From contig CAKSEM010000011.1 of the NCBI GenBank assembly GCA_934446485.1, forward strand, positions 1-15,783: a stretch of DNA of 15,783 nt. Reading direction: 5' to 3'. This DNA comes from an uncultured Eubacteriales bacterium (GTDB taxonomy: Bacteria > Bacillota > Clostridia > Oscillospirales > CAG-272). The translations under genes and the position numbers were made by a program. Each line of letters begins with the position of its first letter. Position 1 is the first letter of the stretch. This document shows positions 6,621 to 14,337 of this stretch, piece after piece. The notes under the pieces are model-generated. The model worked only from the letters and a program-made list of their open reading frames with translations, made no database searches and was not told the DNA's origin.

Positions 6621-7646
6621 ATGAAAAAGAAAAAATCACGGTCGATCAATCTCCGTGCACCGCTCCGATGTATCGCTGAGGCTGCCGGTGTTATAACGCG
6701 TGACCGCGTTCAGGTCTATGCGGGACAGGCATCCCTCTTTATCATTATATCCTCAATTCCGTTCATAATGCTGCTCTTCAGCCTCAGCAGTTACTTTATT
6801 CCGGAGCGGGTCTATGACTTTTTCATATCATTCGGCAATAATTTGCCCGGCGGCGCACGCAATCTTTATATGACGCTCATTGATGAATTATATGCACGCC
6901 CGGCGATAAAGCTCGTCTCACTCACCGCAATTACATCCTTCTGGACCGCCTCGCGCGGTATCGCTTCGGTCAGAGGCGGAATAGTCACCGTCTATAAATC
7001 CGATTCTCAAACCGGCATAATCCGCTCGATCCTCCTGTCCCTGCTTTATACGGCACTGTTCATCGTCCTCATTATTGCGATCGTCGTGCTGCTCCTGTTC
7101 GGGCGGCAGCTCAGCGATCTGCTGATGGGAAGATTTGCATTTTTATCCCGCTTCCGCGGTCTGATGCAATACCGTGTCTGGATCTTTCTCGCCTTTCTGA
7201 GCGCATTCTTCAGCTTCGTCTATTACGCCGCAGGCCGCAAGAGTCCGCTGTTCGGACGCCGACTGAGAGAACATATCCCGGGTGCGGTCTTCTCCGCCGG
7301 AGGATGGGTCCTCTTCTCGTACTTCTACTCGCTCTATACCGTATACTTCTCGAGCGTTTCTTACATCTACGGAAGCCTTGCGGCGATAGTCTTTCTCATG
7401 CTCTGGCTCTACTTCTGTATGATGATCCTGCTGTTCGGTGCGGAGATCAACAAGTATTTTGCCGAGCGCAAGCTGCGTGCTTGCACCGGCAATTTGACAG
7501 AAACCGAATCCGTGAAATCTGACATCTCTCCTTCAGAATTCGGCGCTGATATAACATCGTCCGACACGGTCTATCCATCCGACAGCAGCCCGGCAGATGA
7601 CGGAAGTATCGATCAGGGTGTCACAAATGACAGTGACATAACATAA
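6621..7646 (+). CDS. YihY/BrkB-family integral membrane protein
   Basis: The 341-residue protein matches the YihY/virulence factor BrkB family (once misassigned as RNase BN). Features in order: a basic start (MKKKKSRS); QVYAGQASLFIIISSIPFIMLL (32-53) as first membrane helix, the family's YaaqiAFyfllSliPll pattern; FWTASRGIASVRGGIVTVY (107-125), the wsASrgi...nxvY motif; helices near 138-160 and 186-204; HIPGAVFSAGGWVLFSYFYSLY (218-239); and YIYGSLAAIVFLMLWLYFCMMILLFGAEIN (248-277), the YGs...lmLWlY...GaeiN block. Six membrane segments are expected. The biochemical role of the family is unsettled. Residues 283-341 form a Ser/Asp/Thr-rich acidic tail, probably disordered. The ATG at 6621 follows GAGG with an 8-nt gap. 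It is a single-gene unit between its promoter and a terminator. Confidence 0.92.
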   Translation: MKKKKSRSINLRAPLRCIAEAAGVITRDRVQVYAGQASLFIIISSIPFIMLLFSLSSYFIPERVYDFFISFGNNLPGGARNLYMTLIDELYARPAIKLVSLTAITSFWTASRGIASVRGGIVTVYKSDSQTGIIRSILLSLLYTALFIVLIIAIVVLLLFGRQLSDLLMGRFAFLSRFRGLMQYRVWIFLAFLSAFFSFVYYAAGRKSPLFGRRLREHIPGAVFSAGGWVLFSYFYSLYTVYFSSVSYIYGSLAAIVFLMLWLYFCMMILLFGAEINKYFAERKLRACTGNLTETESVKSDISPSEFGADITSSDTVYPSDSSPADDGSIDQGVTNDSDIT

Positions 7647-7650
7647 AAGC

Positions 7651-7682
7651 ATCACAGCCTCCGATAACACGGAGGCTGTGAT
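7651..7682. terminator. Hairpin terminator after the YihY-family gene, possibly bidirectional
   Basis: ATCACAGCCTCCG (7651-7663) pairs perfectly with 7670-7682 around a six-base loop, a 13-bp stem. The plus-strand tail is only moderately T-rich (ATTATTTC counted with the stem end). On the minus strand the tail GCTTTTATGT is similar. It lies 4 bp after the YihY stop and could also end the leftward array. Confidence 0.8.
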
Positions 7683-7903
7683 ATTATTTCGGTAAGCTAT
7701 TCTCCTGTCACATTTCACGCCGAAGCTAACCGATGATCTGCAAACGGGCTGCTGCACGTCGGCAGAGGACACACGTCAAATCGGATCACCCGGCGCACCG
7801 CCCCCTCTCATGCTCAGCCAGGCTTTCCGCACGCACAAATGATAATGCGCGTCTGCATCGGTCATGACTGACTTTTAAGGGTGAAGACAGCCGCTTTATT
7901 GCT
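7683..7903. other. Gene-free stretch downstream of the RadC-like gene
   Basis: About 220 bases separate the terminator hairpin from the RadC-like stop. I see no promoter, tRNA or known RNA motif. On the minus strand a 29-codon frame starts at the ATG 7865-7863 and ends in TGA, but it has no ribosome site. The stretch is G+C-rich in its middle with a weak stem (CGCGCA with TGCGTG, one G-U pair). It could be the 3' untranslated end of the long leftward transcript. Confidence 0.3.
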
Positions 7904-8539
7904 TTATGACTTGTCACGGATGCTCTCCGTATTAAAATCCGAAACGATTATCACGTCGCAAAGCTCCACCCCGCAGCGTTCAAATTCCTCCGAAACCGCG
8001 GAGAACGACGCCGCTCCGTAGGTCTTGCCTACTCCGAGGATAGCGCAGGCTGCATCGGCTTCACGGCAGTCCTCTGCTATTTCGGCGGGAGCAAGGTACA
8101 TATAATCACATGCCCCAATAAAATGCATTTCAGGGTCGGTCATGATCACGCTCGCAGTGTCCGGGGACGCTGAGATATGACGGCAGTGCCATATCAGATA
8201 GTTAGATACGTGTTCAAAAGTTGCCATCGGGCGGCGCGTCAGCTCTTCTTCTATGCCGAGACAAAATTTGCGGTTTGCTACCGCAATATATTCGGCAGCG
8301 CGCACGCCTATCCCTTTTACTTCCGACAGTTCATGCTCAGGTGCGTTCAGAACCTCCCACAGTGAACCGAACCTCTCAAGCAGTCTGTGCGCGATCGGAT
8401 TCGTGTCAACACGCGGTATGGCATCGAAAAGGAACAGCTCCAGAAGCTCATGTACCTCGAGCCCGTCCGCACCCAGTCTCGCGTATCGCCCGCGCAGGCG
8501 ACTGCGGTGATTAGCATGAAGATTACCCAAAATACTCAC
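7904..8539 (-). CDS. RadC-like protein with a degenerate (metal-less) JAMM/MPN domain
   Basis: The 211-residue protein starts like Clostridia RadC-like proteins: HANHRSRLRGRYARLG (8-23), HELLELFLFDAIPRVDTNPIAHRLLERFGSL (30-60), then the helix-hairpin-helix end LSEVKGIGVRAAEYI (71-85). The second half (about 126-205) follows the MPN/JAB fold pattern, but the catalytic HNHPSGdxxPSxxD stretch reads G-V-G-K-T-Y-G-A-A-S-F-S-A (169-181), with no His-x-His and no metal Asp. The usual DDHIIV reads CDVIIV. A metalloprotease-like activity is therefore very unlikely; a binding or structural role, or decay, is possible. The true role of RadC is uncertain even where intact. The start is uncertain: GTG at 8539 sits close behind GAGGAAAG, and an in-frame TTG at 8530 has better spacing to AAAGGTG. 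It follows the DHHW gene by 35 nt. Confidence 0.8.
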   Translation of the reverse strand: MSILGNLHANHRSRLRGRYARLGADGLEVHELLELFLFDAIPRVDTNPIAHRLLERFGSLWEVLNAPEHELSEVKGIGVRAAEYIAVANRKFCLGIEEELTRRPMATFEHVSNYLIWHCRHISASPDTASVIMTDPEMHFIGACDYMYLAPAEIAEDCREADAACAILGVGKTYGAASFSAVSEEFERCGVELCDVIIVSDFNTESIRDKS

Positions 8540-8574
8540 CTTTCCTCAGATTATAGATTCACAGCGGCACGCTG

Positions 8575-10224
8575 TCAGTCTACCGCAACGCCGGCGGCGC
8601 GAAGGTACATTTTCGCCCATGCCGGGGAGTTTGCCGCTTCAAGATTATTAATAAACAGTACGTCGGTCAAATCGTAATTTTTGAACATCTCCGCCACGTT
8701 TATGTCGGAATATCTCGTGTCCACTACCATAATATTGCCGAAGTTTTCCGCGAGATACGGCACCATTGCATTGCCGTATGAGTCCTTCAGAACGAGTATA
8801 TTCCTGTCCTGCGGATTCTCCGGAACATTTATGACCGTGTACGGATTGTCGCCGCAAAGGAACGCTGAGTATGACTGACTCCACGTCATAATCGCCGAAT
8901 CGTACGTTGACACAGCACCGGAACGGTCTGTCACGGTCATCGTAAGCTTCTTGCGGGTCAAATATGCCTCAACCGTGTCCTTGAAGCTCTTCACACGCTC
9001 ATCCTGAGTATAGTTGTACATGGAGCCGCTGTAGCTATCGGTCAGCGTCCGCATATCGAAGTCGCCGAGAGATGCTGCCGTAAGTCCGAGTGACTCAACG
9101 AAGGCCTTGTATGCATAGTATGCGCCGCGCTGTGTCCAATGATGATCACTCTTAAAGTATATATACTCATCGCGGTGTGAGTACATCTCGTCATAGACAT
9201 CCACAAAATTTACTCCGCCGTCTCCGATGATCTCGCCGAGCCTTGCAAATATCGCAGCCTGATCCGGCATCTTCTCTTTTACAGCCTCATTGTCGATCTT
9301 GATCGCCGACGTAGGTATGACGCATACGCTTACCTTTGCATTCGGAAACACCTTTTTGTAATATGCCACCGTGCGCGCATAATCGCCTGCGTAATTTTCA
9401 TCGTACCATCCCTGAGAGTAAACCGCATCGCCGTAGATAAAGAGTCCGTTCGTCATAAAGTCCGCCGTATCTCCGTTGTCTACGCCGCCCGACGAAATCT
9501 TTGAAACGGTGACCTCGCAGGAGGACTCGCTGCTTCCGTCAGAACAGATCAAGTGCGCCTTACCCTCAGAGACGCCCTTCAGCGTCGCCGTTCCGCCGTC
9601 GGAAACGAGGCTCGCAACACCCTCATCGTCTATTTTCCACGTGAATACCGCGCCTTCTTTGTCGGATTCCGCACTTACTGTCGCACCGCCGCCGACGGTC
9701 AGTGTCAGCGTGGATTTCGACAGGCGCACTCCACCCGTCGGAGCGTCGGTTTCGGGAGAATCCGTGTCGGTAACTGTATCGCTCGTCAGGTCATCGAGTA
9801 TGTCGCCGACACCGTTCTTATTGTCATTAGACGCACCGGGTCTGAGCATTACAAAGTTGTCCCCGTCACCCACCGAATAGCTGTAGCCGCGAAGTGAGTC
9901 GAGCTTCTTTGATGCCGAAACGAGTCGGTCGCGGAAGACGAAGGTATCGGCAAAATATGCATTGATCCCCTCGGTGAACTCTCCCGACATGAGTGACTTC
10001 ATTGAAAATTTCGGGAAACGGGCAAGCTCACGGTGTTCGACCTCGGACACCGTCGGACGGTTCAGCTGAAACAGATTCATTGTAACCACCACAGCAAATA
10101 CGATTGCCGCAATTATGATACATATAACGTCGATCCTGCGCCGCTCTTTCATTTTGCGGCGGCGATAACGGATGTTTTCCGGAATATAGAATTCGCCGTA
10201 ATAACGGTCTCGGTTGTATCTCAT
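8575..10224 (-). CDS. DHHW-family SGNH-type acylation protein with inserted Ig-like domain
   Basis: This 549-residue protein has a cytosolic basic N-terminus (1-30), one membrane anchor (31-51) and an extracellular body. The DHHW motif (Asp360-His361-His362-Trp363 in FKSDHHWTQRGAYYAY) and LVLKDSYGNAMVPYL (Ser482) match the AlgX/AlgJ/DltD-like SGNH fold, where the Asp, His and Ser act as catalytic triad. Such proteins transfer acetyl groups passed across the membrane by an MBOAT partner, which is the gene immediately upstream (28-nt gap). Residues about 142-165 are a Thr/Asp/Ser-rich linker and about 166-241 resemble a group-2 bacterial Ig-like (BIG2) domain (LSKSTLTLTVGG...VFTWKIDDEGVASL...GKAHLIC...CEVTVS). 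The module sits inside the catalytic region. The ATG at 10224 has only a weak GGCGGTG ribosome site, so coupling to the MBOAT gene is likely. The substrate is unknown. Confidence 0.85.
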   Translation of the reverse strand: MRYNRDRYYGEFYIPENIRYRRRKMKERRRIDVICIIIAAIVFAVVVTMNLFQLNRPTVSEVEHRELARFPKFSMKSLMSGEFTEGINAYFADTFVFRDRLVSASKKLDSLRGYSYSVGDGDNFVMLRPGASNDNKNGVGDILDDLTSDTVTDTDSPETDAPTGGVRLSKSTLTLTVGGGATVSAESDKEGAVFTWKIDDEGVASLVSDGGTATLKGVSEGKAHLICSDGSSESSCEVTVSKISSGGVDNGDTADFMTNGLFIYGDAVYSQGWYDENYAGDYARTVAYYKKVFPNAKVSVCVIPTSAIKIDNEAVKEKMPDQAAIFARLGEIIGDGGVNFVDVYDEMYSHRDEYIYFKSDHHWTQRGAYYAYKAFVESLGLTAASLGDFDMRTLTDSYSGSMYNYTQDERVKSFKDTVEAYLTRKKLTMTVTDRSGAVSTYDSAIMTWSQSYSAFLCGDNPYTVINVPENPQDRNILVLKDSYGNAMVPYLAENFGNIMVVDTRYSDINVAEMFKNYDLTDVLFINNLEAANSPAWAKMYLRAAGVAVD

Positions 10225-10252
10225 ACGTAGGATTCACCGCCTTTCTCAAAAC

Positions 10253-11662
10253 TCAGAAGTTCCAGTATAGGAACGGACTGTACGTGTTCCCGATCATACG
10301 CACTGTGGACAGTGACACGAGAACGAGCGACACAACGAGCATGACACCGCGCCGCACCCCGTAAGAAATGCGGAATCTCTTCTGAAGTGCACCGGTAATC
10401 GCCGGAATGATCGGATAGGACAGCAGTACGGCAAGCATCAGAAGATTGAGGTTGTCGAATACTATCGACGTCGTAAAGATGTCGCTGAAGCCCGTGACCC
10501 CGATTCCGAAGAGATATCCTATTGATTTTGCCGTATTCTCGGTGAAGTAGAATATCGCAAATCCGAATACGGTGATGAACACCGAATAGATCCTCGATAT
10601 TATCGCAGACGCCGCGCGCGGCAGTGAGTCAAGAAAATCTATAAAGAAACGTTTTTCAAAAATCAGGAGAGCGCCGTAAAAGAGTCCCCATATTACAAAG
10701 TTCCACGACGCGCCGTGCCAAAGCCCAGTCAGAAACCACACAACGAGGATGTTTCTCAGGCGGCGGCGGCGGTTTCCGCCGAGCGGTATATATACGTAGT
10801 CGCGGAAGAATGTTCCGAGAGAAATGTGCCACCTTCTCCAAAAGTCCGTCGCCGTTCGCGCAGCATACGGGTACCTGAAATTCTCGTTGAATCGAAAGCC
10901 GACCATATGCCCAAGCCCGATAGCCATGTCCGAATACCCGGAAAAGTCAAAGTAAATCTGAAGTGCAAAGAATACCGCACCTGCCCAGCGCCCCGTCACG
11001 GATATGCTGTCGGTAACGGCATAGATCGACGTGACGACCGACGCGCAGGTATCGGCTATCAACAGCTTTTTCGCAAGTCCCACGGAAAACCTGAATATTC
11101 CGTCGTTTATCTCTCCCGGAGAGACGTGCATATCGTCGAGCTGCTGCTCAATATCCTTGTATCTGACGATCGGACCCGCAATGAGCTGCGGAAACAGGGA
11201 TACATAAAGAAGCAGACGCGGGAACGAATACTGCACGTCGGCGTCACCTCTGTATACGTCGATTACATAGGACAATGCCTGAAATGTAAAGAAGCTGATA
11301 CCGATAGGCATGGTTAAATTCGGCACCGAAAGTGTCGTTCTGAATACCGTATTTACCGTTTCGGCGAAAAATCCGAGATACTTGAAGTAGCAGAGTATGC
11401 CGAGATTTACTGTGACGGCACAGATCAGCCACAGCCGCCTAATTCCGCGTTTCCTGTACGCACCTATAAGCCTGCCGAACAGATAGTCGAGCAGCACGGT
11501 GAAGATCATAAGAAACACGTACAGCGGCTCTCCCCATGCGTAAAACACGAGGGAGAATGCTATGAGCACCGCACGTCTCGCCGAATTCGTATGAACTACG
11601 TAGAAGGAGAGAAGGAGCAGAGCCTCAAAAAAGTACACAAAGAAGGGGTGCGAAAATACCAT
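10253..11662 (-). CDS. MBOAT-family O-acyltransferase (AlgI-like)
   Basis: The 469-residue polytopic membrane protein has the membrane-bound O-acyltransferase signature: FYAWGEPLYVFLMI (40-53), MPIGISFFTFQALSYVIDVYRG (118-139), FPQLIAGPIVRY (157-168), YFDFSGYSDMAIGLG (237-251), FRYPYAARTATDFWRRWHISLGTFFRDYVYIPLGG with His279, and LTGLWHGASWNFVIWGLFYG with the catalytic His316. AlgI-type MBOATs take an acyl group from a cytosolic donor and hand it to an extracytoplasmic SGNH partner, here the DHHW protein encoded next. The target is probably a surface polysaccharide, but no glycan biosynthesis genes are in the window to name it. The ATG at 11662 has a weak AAGG site 10 nt upstream. No convincing promoter lies in the 72-nt gap to the upstream Gph-like gene. 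Confidence 0.94.
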   Translation of the reverse strand: MVFSHPFFVYFFEALLLLSFYVVHTNSARRAVLIAFSLVFYAWGEPLYVFLMIFTVLLDYLFGRLIGAYRKRGIRRLWLICAVTVNLGILCYFKYLGFFAETVNTVFRTTLSVPNLTMPIGISFFTFQALSYVIDVYRGDADVQYSFPRLLLYVSLFPQLIAGPIVRYKDIEQQLDDMHVSPGEINDGIFRFSVGLAKKLLIADTCASVVTSIYAVTDSISVTGRWAGAVFFALQIYFDFSGYSDMAIGLGHMVGFRFNENFRYPYAARTATDFWRRWHISLGTFFRDYVYIPLGGNRRRRLRNILVVWFLTGLWHGASWNFVIWGLFYGALLIFEKRFFIDFLDSLPRAASAIISRIYSVFITVFGFAIFYFTENTAKSIGYLFGIGVTGFSDIFTTSIVFDNLNLLMLAVLLSYPIIPAITGALQKRFRISYGVRRGVMLVVSLVLVSLSTVRMIGNTYSPFLYWNF

Positions 11663-11719
11663 ATCGATTATACCTTGAAGTGCGGGCGGTACTCCGTCCG
11701 ATTTTGTAAGTAAAGCTAA

Positions 11720-11739
11720 GCTGCGCCTGCGGCGTCAGC
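11720..11739 (-). other. Hairpin at the end of the Gph-like gene
   Basis: On the minus strand GCTG, a bulged A, CGCC, loop GCA, GGCG and CAGC form a compact 8-bp stem overlapping the stop codon. The following bases (TTAGCTTTACTTAC) are only partly T-rich. It may be a weak or partial terminator, lowering expression of the MBOAT-DHHW part of the array. Confidence 0.35.
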
Positions 11740-12400
11740 CGCGCTCAAGCTCGTCTGCAATGCGTATTATATCCGACGGGGTGTCAGCGATATAGCGTGC
11801 TCCGTGAGACTTCAAAAACTCGCGGGACTTAAATCCCCATGTTACGGATATGCACGGGACTCCGGCTGCTTCGGACGTCATTATATCGACCTCCGAATCC
11901 CCCGAATATATTATCTCCGACGGGTCGAGCCCAAGCTCATGTATGACCGCCAGCAGCATATCCGGCGCCGGTTTCCGACGGATCCCGCGCTCCTCTGCCT
12001 CACCCATTACGGCATCGATCTCCGGGAAGAATCTGCGGCACAGGCTCTCGGTCGAGGTCGCGTACTTGTTCGACACAACTGCGACACGCCTGCCGCCGTC
12101 ATGCAGCGACGCGATCAGCTCCGAAATCCCGGGATACGGGCCGCTTGTGCGGAGCATATTCTCGGAATATGCCGTCTTGTATTCCTGCGTCGCCGCGGCA
12201 ACCTCGGCACTCGTCGTACCCTCGGGCATAGAGCGTTCGATCAGCTTTGACGCTCCGTCGCCGACAAAGCCTCTCACCTCCTCGGCAGTGTGTACGGGAA
12301 GGCCGCGGGACGTCATCACAAGATTTACAGCGTATGTGAGATCATCCAGCGTATCGAGCAAAGTTCCGTCAAGATCAAAAATTACAGCTTTATATTTCAT
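11735..12400 (-). CDS. gph: HAD-family phosphatase, phosphoglycolate phosphatase (Gph)-like
   Basis: The 221-residue haloacid-dehalogenase hydrolase has all four motifs: DLDGT (Asp9 nucleophile, Asp11), VVSNK (Ser110), RRKPAPD (Lys143) and YSGDSEVD (Asp168). A helical cap lies in between with FVGDGASKLIERSMP, the VGxG..lv.rsl pattern of Gph-like enzymes, and VTWGFKSREFL near 187-196 also fits that group. It probably dephosphorylates a small metabolite such as 2-phosphoglycolate; HAD substrates cannot be fixed from sequence alone. The ATG at 12400 starts exactly at the family N-terminus (MKYKAVIFDLDGT) but has no ribosome site at normal spacing. An in-frame GTG at 12436 has AGAGG only 3 nt away and lies inside a hairpin. 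Regulated or coupled initiation is possible. Confidence 0.88.
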   Translation of the reverse strand: MKYKAVIFDLDGTLLDTLDDLTYAVNLVMTSRGLPVHTAEEVRGFVGDGASKLIERSMPEGTTSAEVAAATQEYKTAYSENMLRTSGPYPGISELIASLHDGGRRVAVVSNKYATSTESLCRRFFPEIDAVMGEAEERGIRRKPAPDMLLAVIHELGLDPSEIIYSGDSEVDIMTSEAAGVPCISVTWGFKSREFLKSHGARYIADTPSDIIRIADELERG

Positions 12401-12425
12401 AGTAAGTCTTGCTAAGACACCTTTC

Positions 12426-12543
12426 CGCAGAGTCACAATCCTCTGCGCTTTTCGAAGATTTCATGTCGGTTCGTGAGCCTCCGTTCGCTGTGCGTACTGT
12501 GCATCCTGACTGTATTGTCAGTCACACACGGTGTATTCGTGTG
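12426..12543 (-). other. Three hairpins between the CmpB-family and Gph-like genes
   Basis: The gap holds three exact stems: CACACG/CGTGTG (12525-12543, loop 7), TGACTG/CAGTCA (12507-12524, loop 6) directly adjacent, and CGCAGAG/CTCTGCG (12426-12447, loop 8). None has a T-run, so they are not standard terminators. The last one contains the AGAGG site and the alternative GTG start of the Gph-like gene. They may act in RNA processing or translational control. Confidence 0.4.
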
Positions 12544-12548
12544 TACGG

Positions 12549-13556
12549 TCAGCCGCCGAAGCTCATGTTTGGAAATATTCTTGTCATTCTCTGATCGGTA
12601 AAACGTGAATCTATGAACTGCCAAAACGGAGTGCCCGCCGCGATCCCGGCAGAGCGCTGCGACCAGCGGAACACCGCAATACACGTCACGATCGCATCCA
12701 CTATCAGAAATGCCGTCAAAAGCCAAGTAATGATGCGTCCGGGACGATCCGGCAGCTTCAGGATAAGCTCGGATATACGCGGGTACAGGTTCTTGACCCA
12801 CACGACGCTGAGCAGTCCCCAGAACACCGAATACAGCAGACAAATGCGTCCGTTTAGGTTAAACGGCATATAGCTGTAATCCCACGAGCGCGAACCAAAC
12901 ACGACCTCCTGTGCCCATGAGCATACATATTCAACGATGCTTCCGGTAAGCATACCTCCGAGAAAGGAGAGCCACTTGCCGTGATTGCGGAAGCTGTAAA
13001 GTGCAGCGGTAAGTGCAACGGCGCCGACACCGTACAGAAGATTGAACGGCCCGTAGACAAGCCCGGAACGGCTTTCTACATAGCCGTTTCTGAGCAGGCA
13101 CCAGATAAGCTCGATAATGACACCGAAGAAGCTACCGATAAAGCAAACCAACAGGAGCTTGTACACGTTTATCCCGCGTGCAAAGTGTCCCGTTTTCATC
13201 TCGGTTTCGTCTATCTCGGCATTCGCGGGCGGCGCAGGTATGATCAAGCGGCGTCGGCTTTTCTTAGTGTCGCGCCAGCGGGCACTGAGCTCATCACTCG
13301 TATCGACTGCCTGTATATATGCGCGGAATATGTTTGAATTCGCGCGCTTCATCGACTCGATCCGTGCCGAGACCTCAGCACCAGTGTCGGCAGAGCCGGC
13401 AGCCTCAGACAGCTCGGAGTAATACTCCTCAGCCTCATCATGCTCGCGTTTCACGGCAGAAAGCAGGTGCTCACTCTCAAGCTCAAGCTGTGTTTTGACC
13501 TCAATCTCGGGAATTGCGACGGATGTCGTCCCGTGCTTTTCATTAAACAGTTTCAT
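12549..13556 (-). CDS. CmpB-family (putative ABC-transporter type IV) membrane protein
   Basis: Residues about 130-335 match the CmpB/DUF1113-type membrane family common in Clostridia: YKLLLVCFIGSFFGVIIELIWCLLRNGYVESRSG (132-165), YGPFNLLYGVGAVALTAAL (168-186), KWLSFLGGMLTGSIVEYVCSW (194-214) and WDYSYMPFNLNGRICLLYSVFWGLLSVVWV (225-254), with the family's FPNM near the end (328-331). About five to six membrane helices are expected. The family is labelled a putative transporter component, but its function is not established. Residues 1-125 are hydrophilic and rich in Glu/Lys/Ser, probably a cytosolic helical or coiled-coil extension. The ATG at 13556 lacks a well-spaced ribosome site (AAAGGA lies about 16 nt away). 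It follows mtnN by 42 nt and is likely in the same operon. Confidence 0.85.
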   Translation of the reverse strand: MKLFNEKHGTTSVAIPEIEVKTQLELESEHLLSAVKREHDEAEEYYSELSEAAGSADTGAEVSARIESMKRANSNIFRAYIQAVDTSDELSARWRDTKKSRRRLIIPAPPANAEIDETEMKTGHFARGINVYKLLLVCFIGSFFGVIIELIWCLLRNGYVESRSGLVYGPFNLLYGVGAVALTAALYSFRNHGKWLSFLGGMLTGSIVEYVCSWAQEVVFGSRSWDYSYMPFNLNGRICLLYSVFWGLLSVVWVKNLYPRISELILKLPDRPGRIITWLLTAFLIVDAIVTCIAVFRWSQRSAGIAAGTPFWQFIDSRFTDQRMTRIFPNMSFGG

Positions 13557-13598
13557 CGGAATCTGATAGAAATCCTTTCAGAAAGAGATGTACAAAGA

Positions 13599-14294
13599 TT
13601 ATTTAGCCTCAAGTGCAAAAGAGCACAGTATATCACACGAGCGGCGTGCAACCGATGCGGCAAACGTCGGATAATCAACAACGGCATCTCCGTCCGCGCT
13701 GTCGGATATCGCGCGCACTACGGCAAACGGCACGCCGTTCTCATAGCACACCTGCCCCACGGCACCGCCCTCCATTTCACACGACACGGCATCGAACGTG
13801 TTCTTTATCATCGCACGGTCCGCATCCGCGGCAACGAATCTGTCACCGGTAGCTATAACGCCGCGCACCACACGGCATCCTGCATCCGCAGCAAGCCTTG
13901 CTATCTTATCGGACAGCACCTTGTCAGTTTCAAAATAAACGAGGTCCGGACCCGAAATCATCCCCACCTCATCGCCGAGAGCGCTCGTATCCATATCATG
14001 CTGACATACCGCCGTCGCAACCGCGATGTCTCCGACCGACAATTCGTCCGTCAAAGTGCCTCCGGCACCGGTATTGATGATTAATGACGGCGCATATCTA
14101 ATTATCATTGCTTCGGCACACATGGCGGCGTGAACCTTACCGACTCCGCACACGGCGCATGCCATTTCAGTATTCCCTATTCTGCCGCAAACAAACCGAA
14201 TCCCGCCGACCGTTTCCTCGCGCACCGACTCCATTCGTTCGGAAAGCGACTCTATCTCATGCGGCAGCGCTGCAATTATTCCAAGAAGAAACAT
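13599..14294 (-). CDS. mtnN: 5'-methylthioadenosine/S-adenosylhomocysteine nucleosidase
   Basis: MtnN (Pfs) hydrolyses S-adenosylhomocysteine and methylthioadenosine, releasing adenine. The 231-residue protein has the family length and motifs: IIAALPHEIE with the acid Glu13, CGVGKVHAAMCAE (49-61), INTGAGGTL (73-81), ATGDRFVA (148-155; usually GDxF), CEMEGGAVGQVCY with Glu175, and VVRAISDSADGDAVVDY with catalytic Asp198. The product of S-adenosylhomocysteine cleavage, S-ribosylhomocysteine, is the substrate of LuxS, encoded 43 nt upstream in the same direction. The two form the classic LuxS-Pfs detoxification route. The ATG at 14294 follows GAGG with a 9-nt gap. Confidence 0.96.
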   Translation of the reverse strand: MFLLGIIAALPHEIESLSERMESVREETVGGIRFVCGRIGNTEMACAVCGVGKVHAAMCAEAMIIRYAPSLIINTGAGGTLTDELSVGDIAVATAVCQHDMDTSALGDEVGMISGPDLVYFETDKVLSDKIARLAADAGCRVVRGVIATGDRFVAADADRAMIKNTFDAVSCEMEGGAVGQVCYENGVPFAVVRAISDSADGDAVVDYPTFAASVARRSCDILCSFALEAK

Positions 14295-14337
14295 AAATCA
14301 TATCCTCAGTTTCAAAAATTCCGGCGATGTCTGTGTG

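Noticed and set aside
7778..7865. 29-codon minus-strand frame as a small protein gene
   Set aside because: No ribosome site, no promoter and no recognisable sequence; kept only as a low-interest observation.
11663..11700. TATAAT just before the MBOAT gene as a promoter
   Set aside because: No acceptable -35 lies 16-18 bp upstream and the start would leave almost no leader; more likely a chance A/T stretch.
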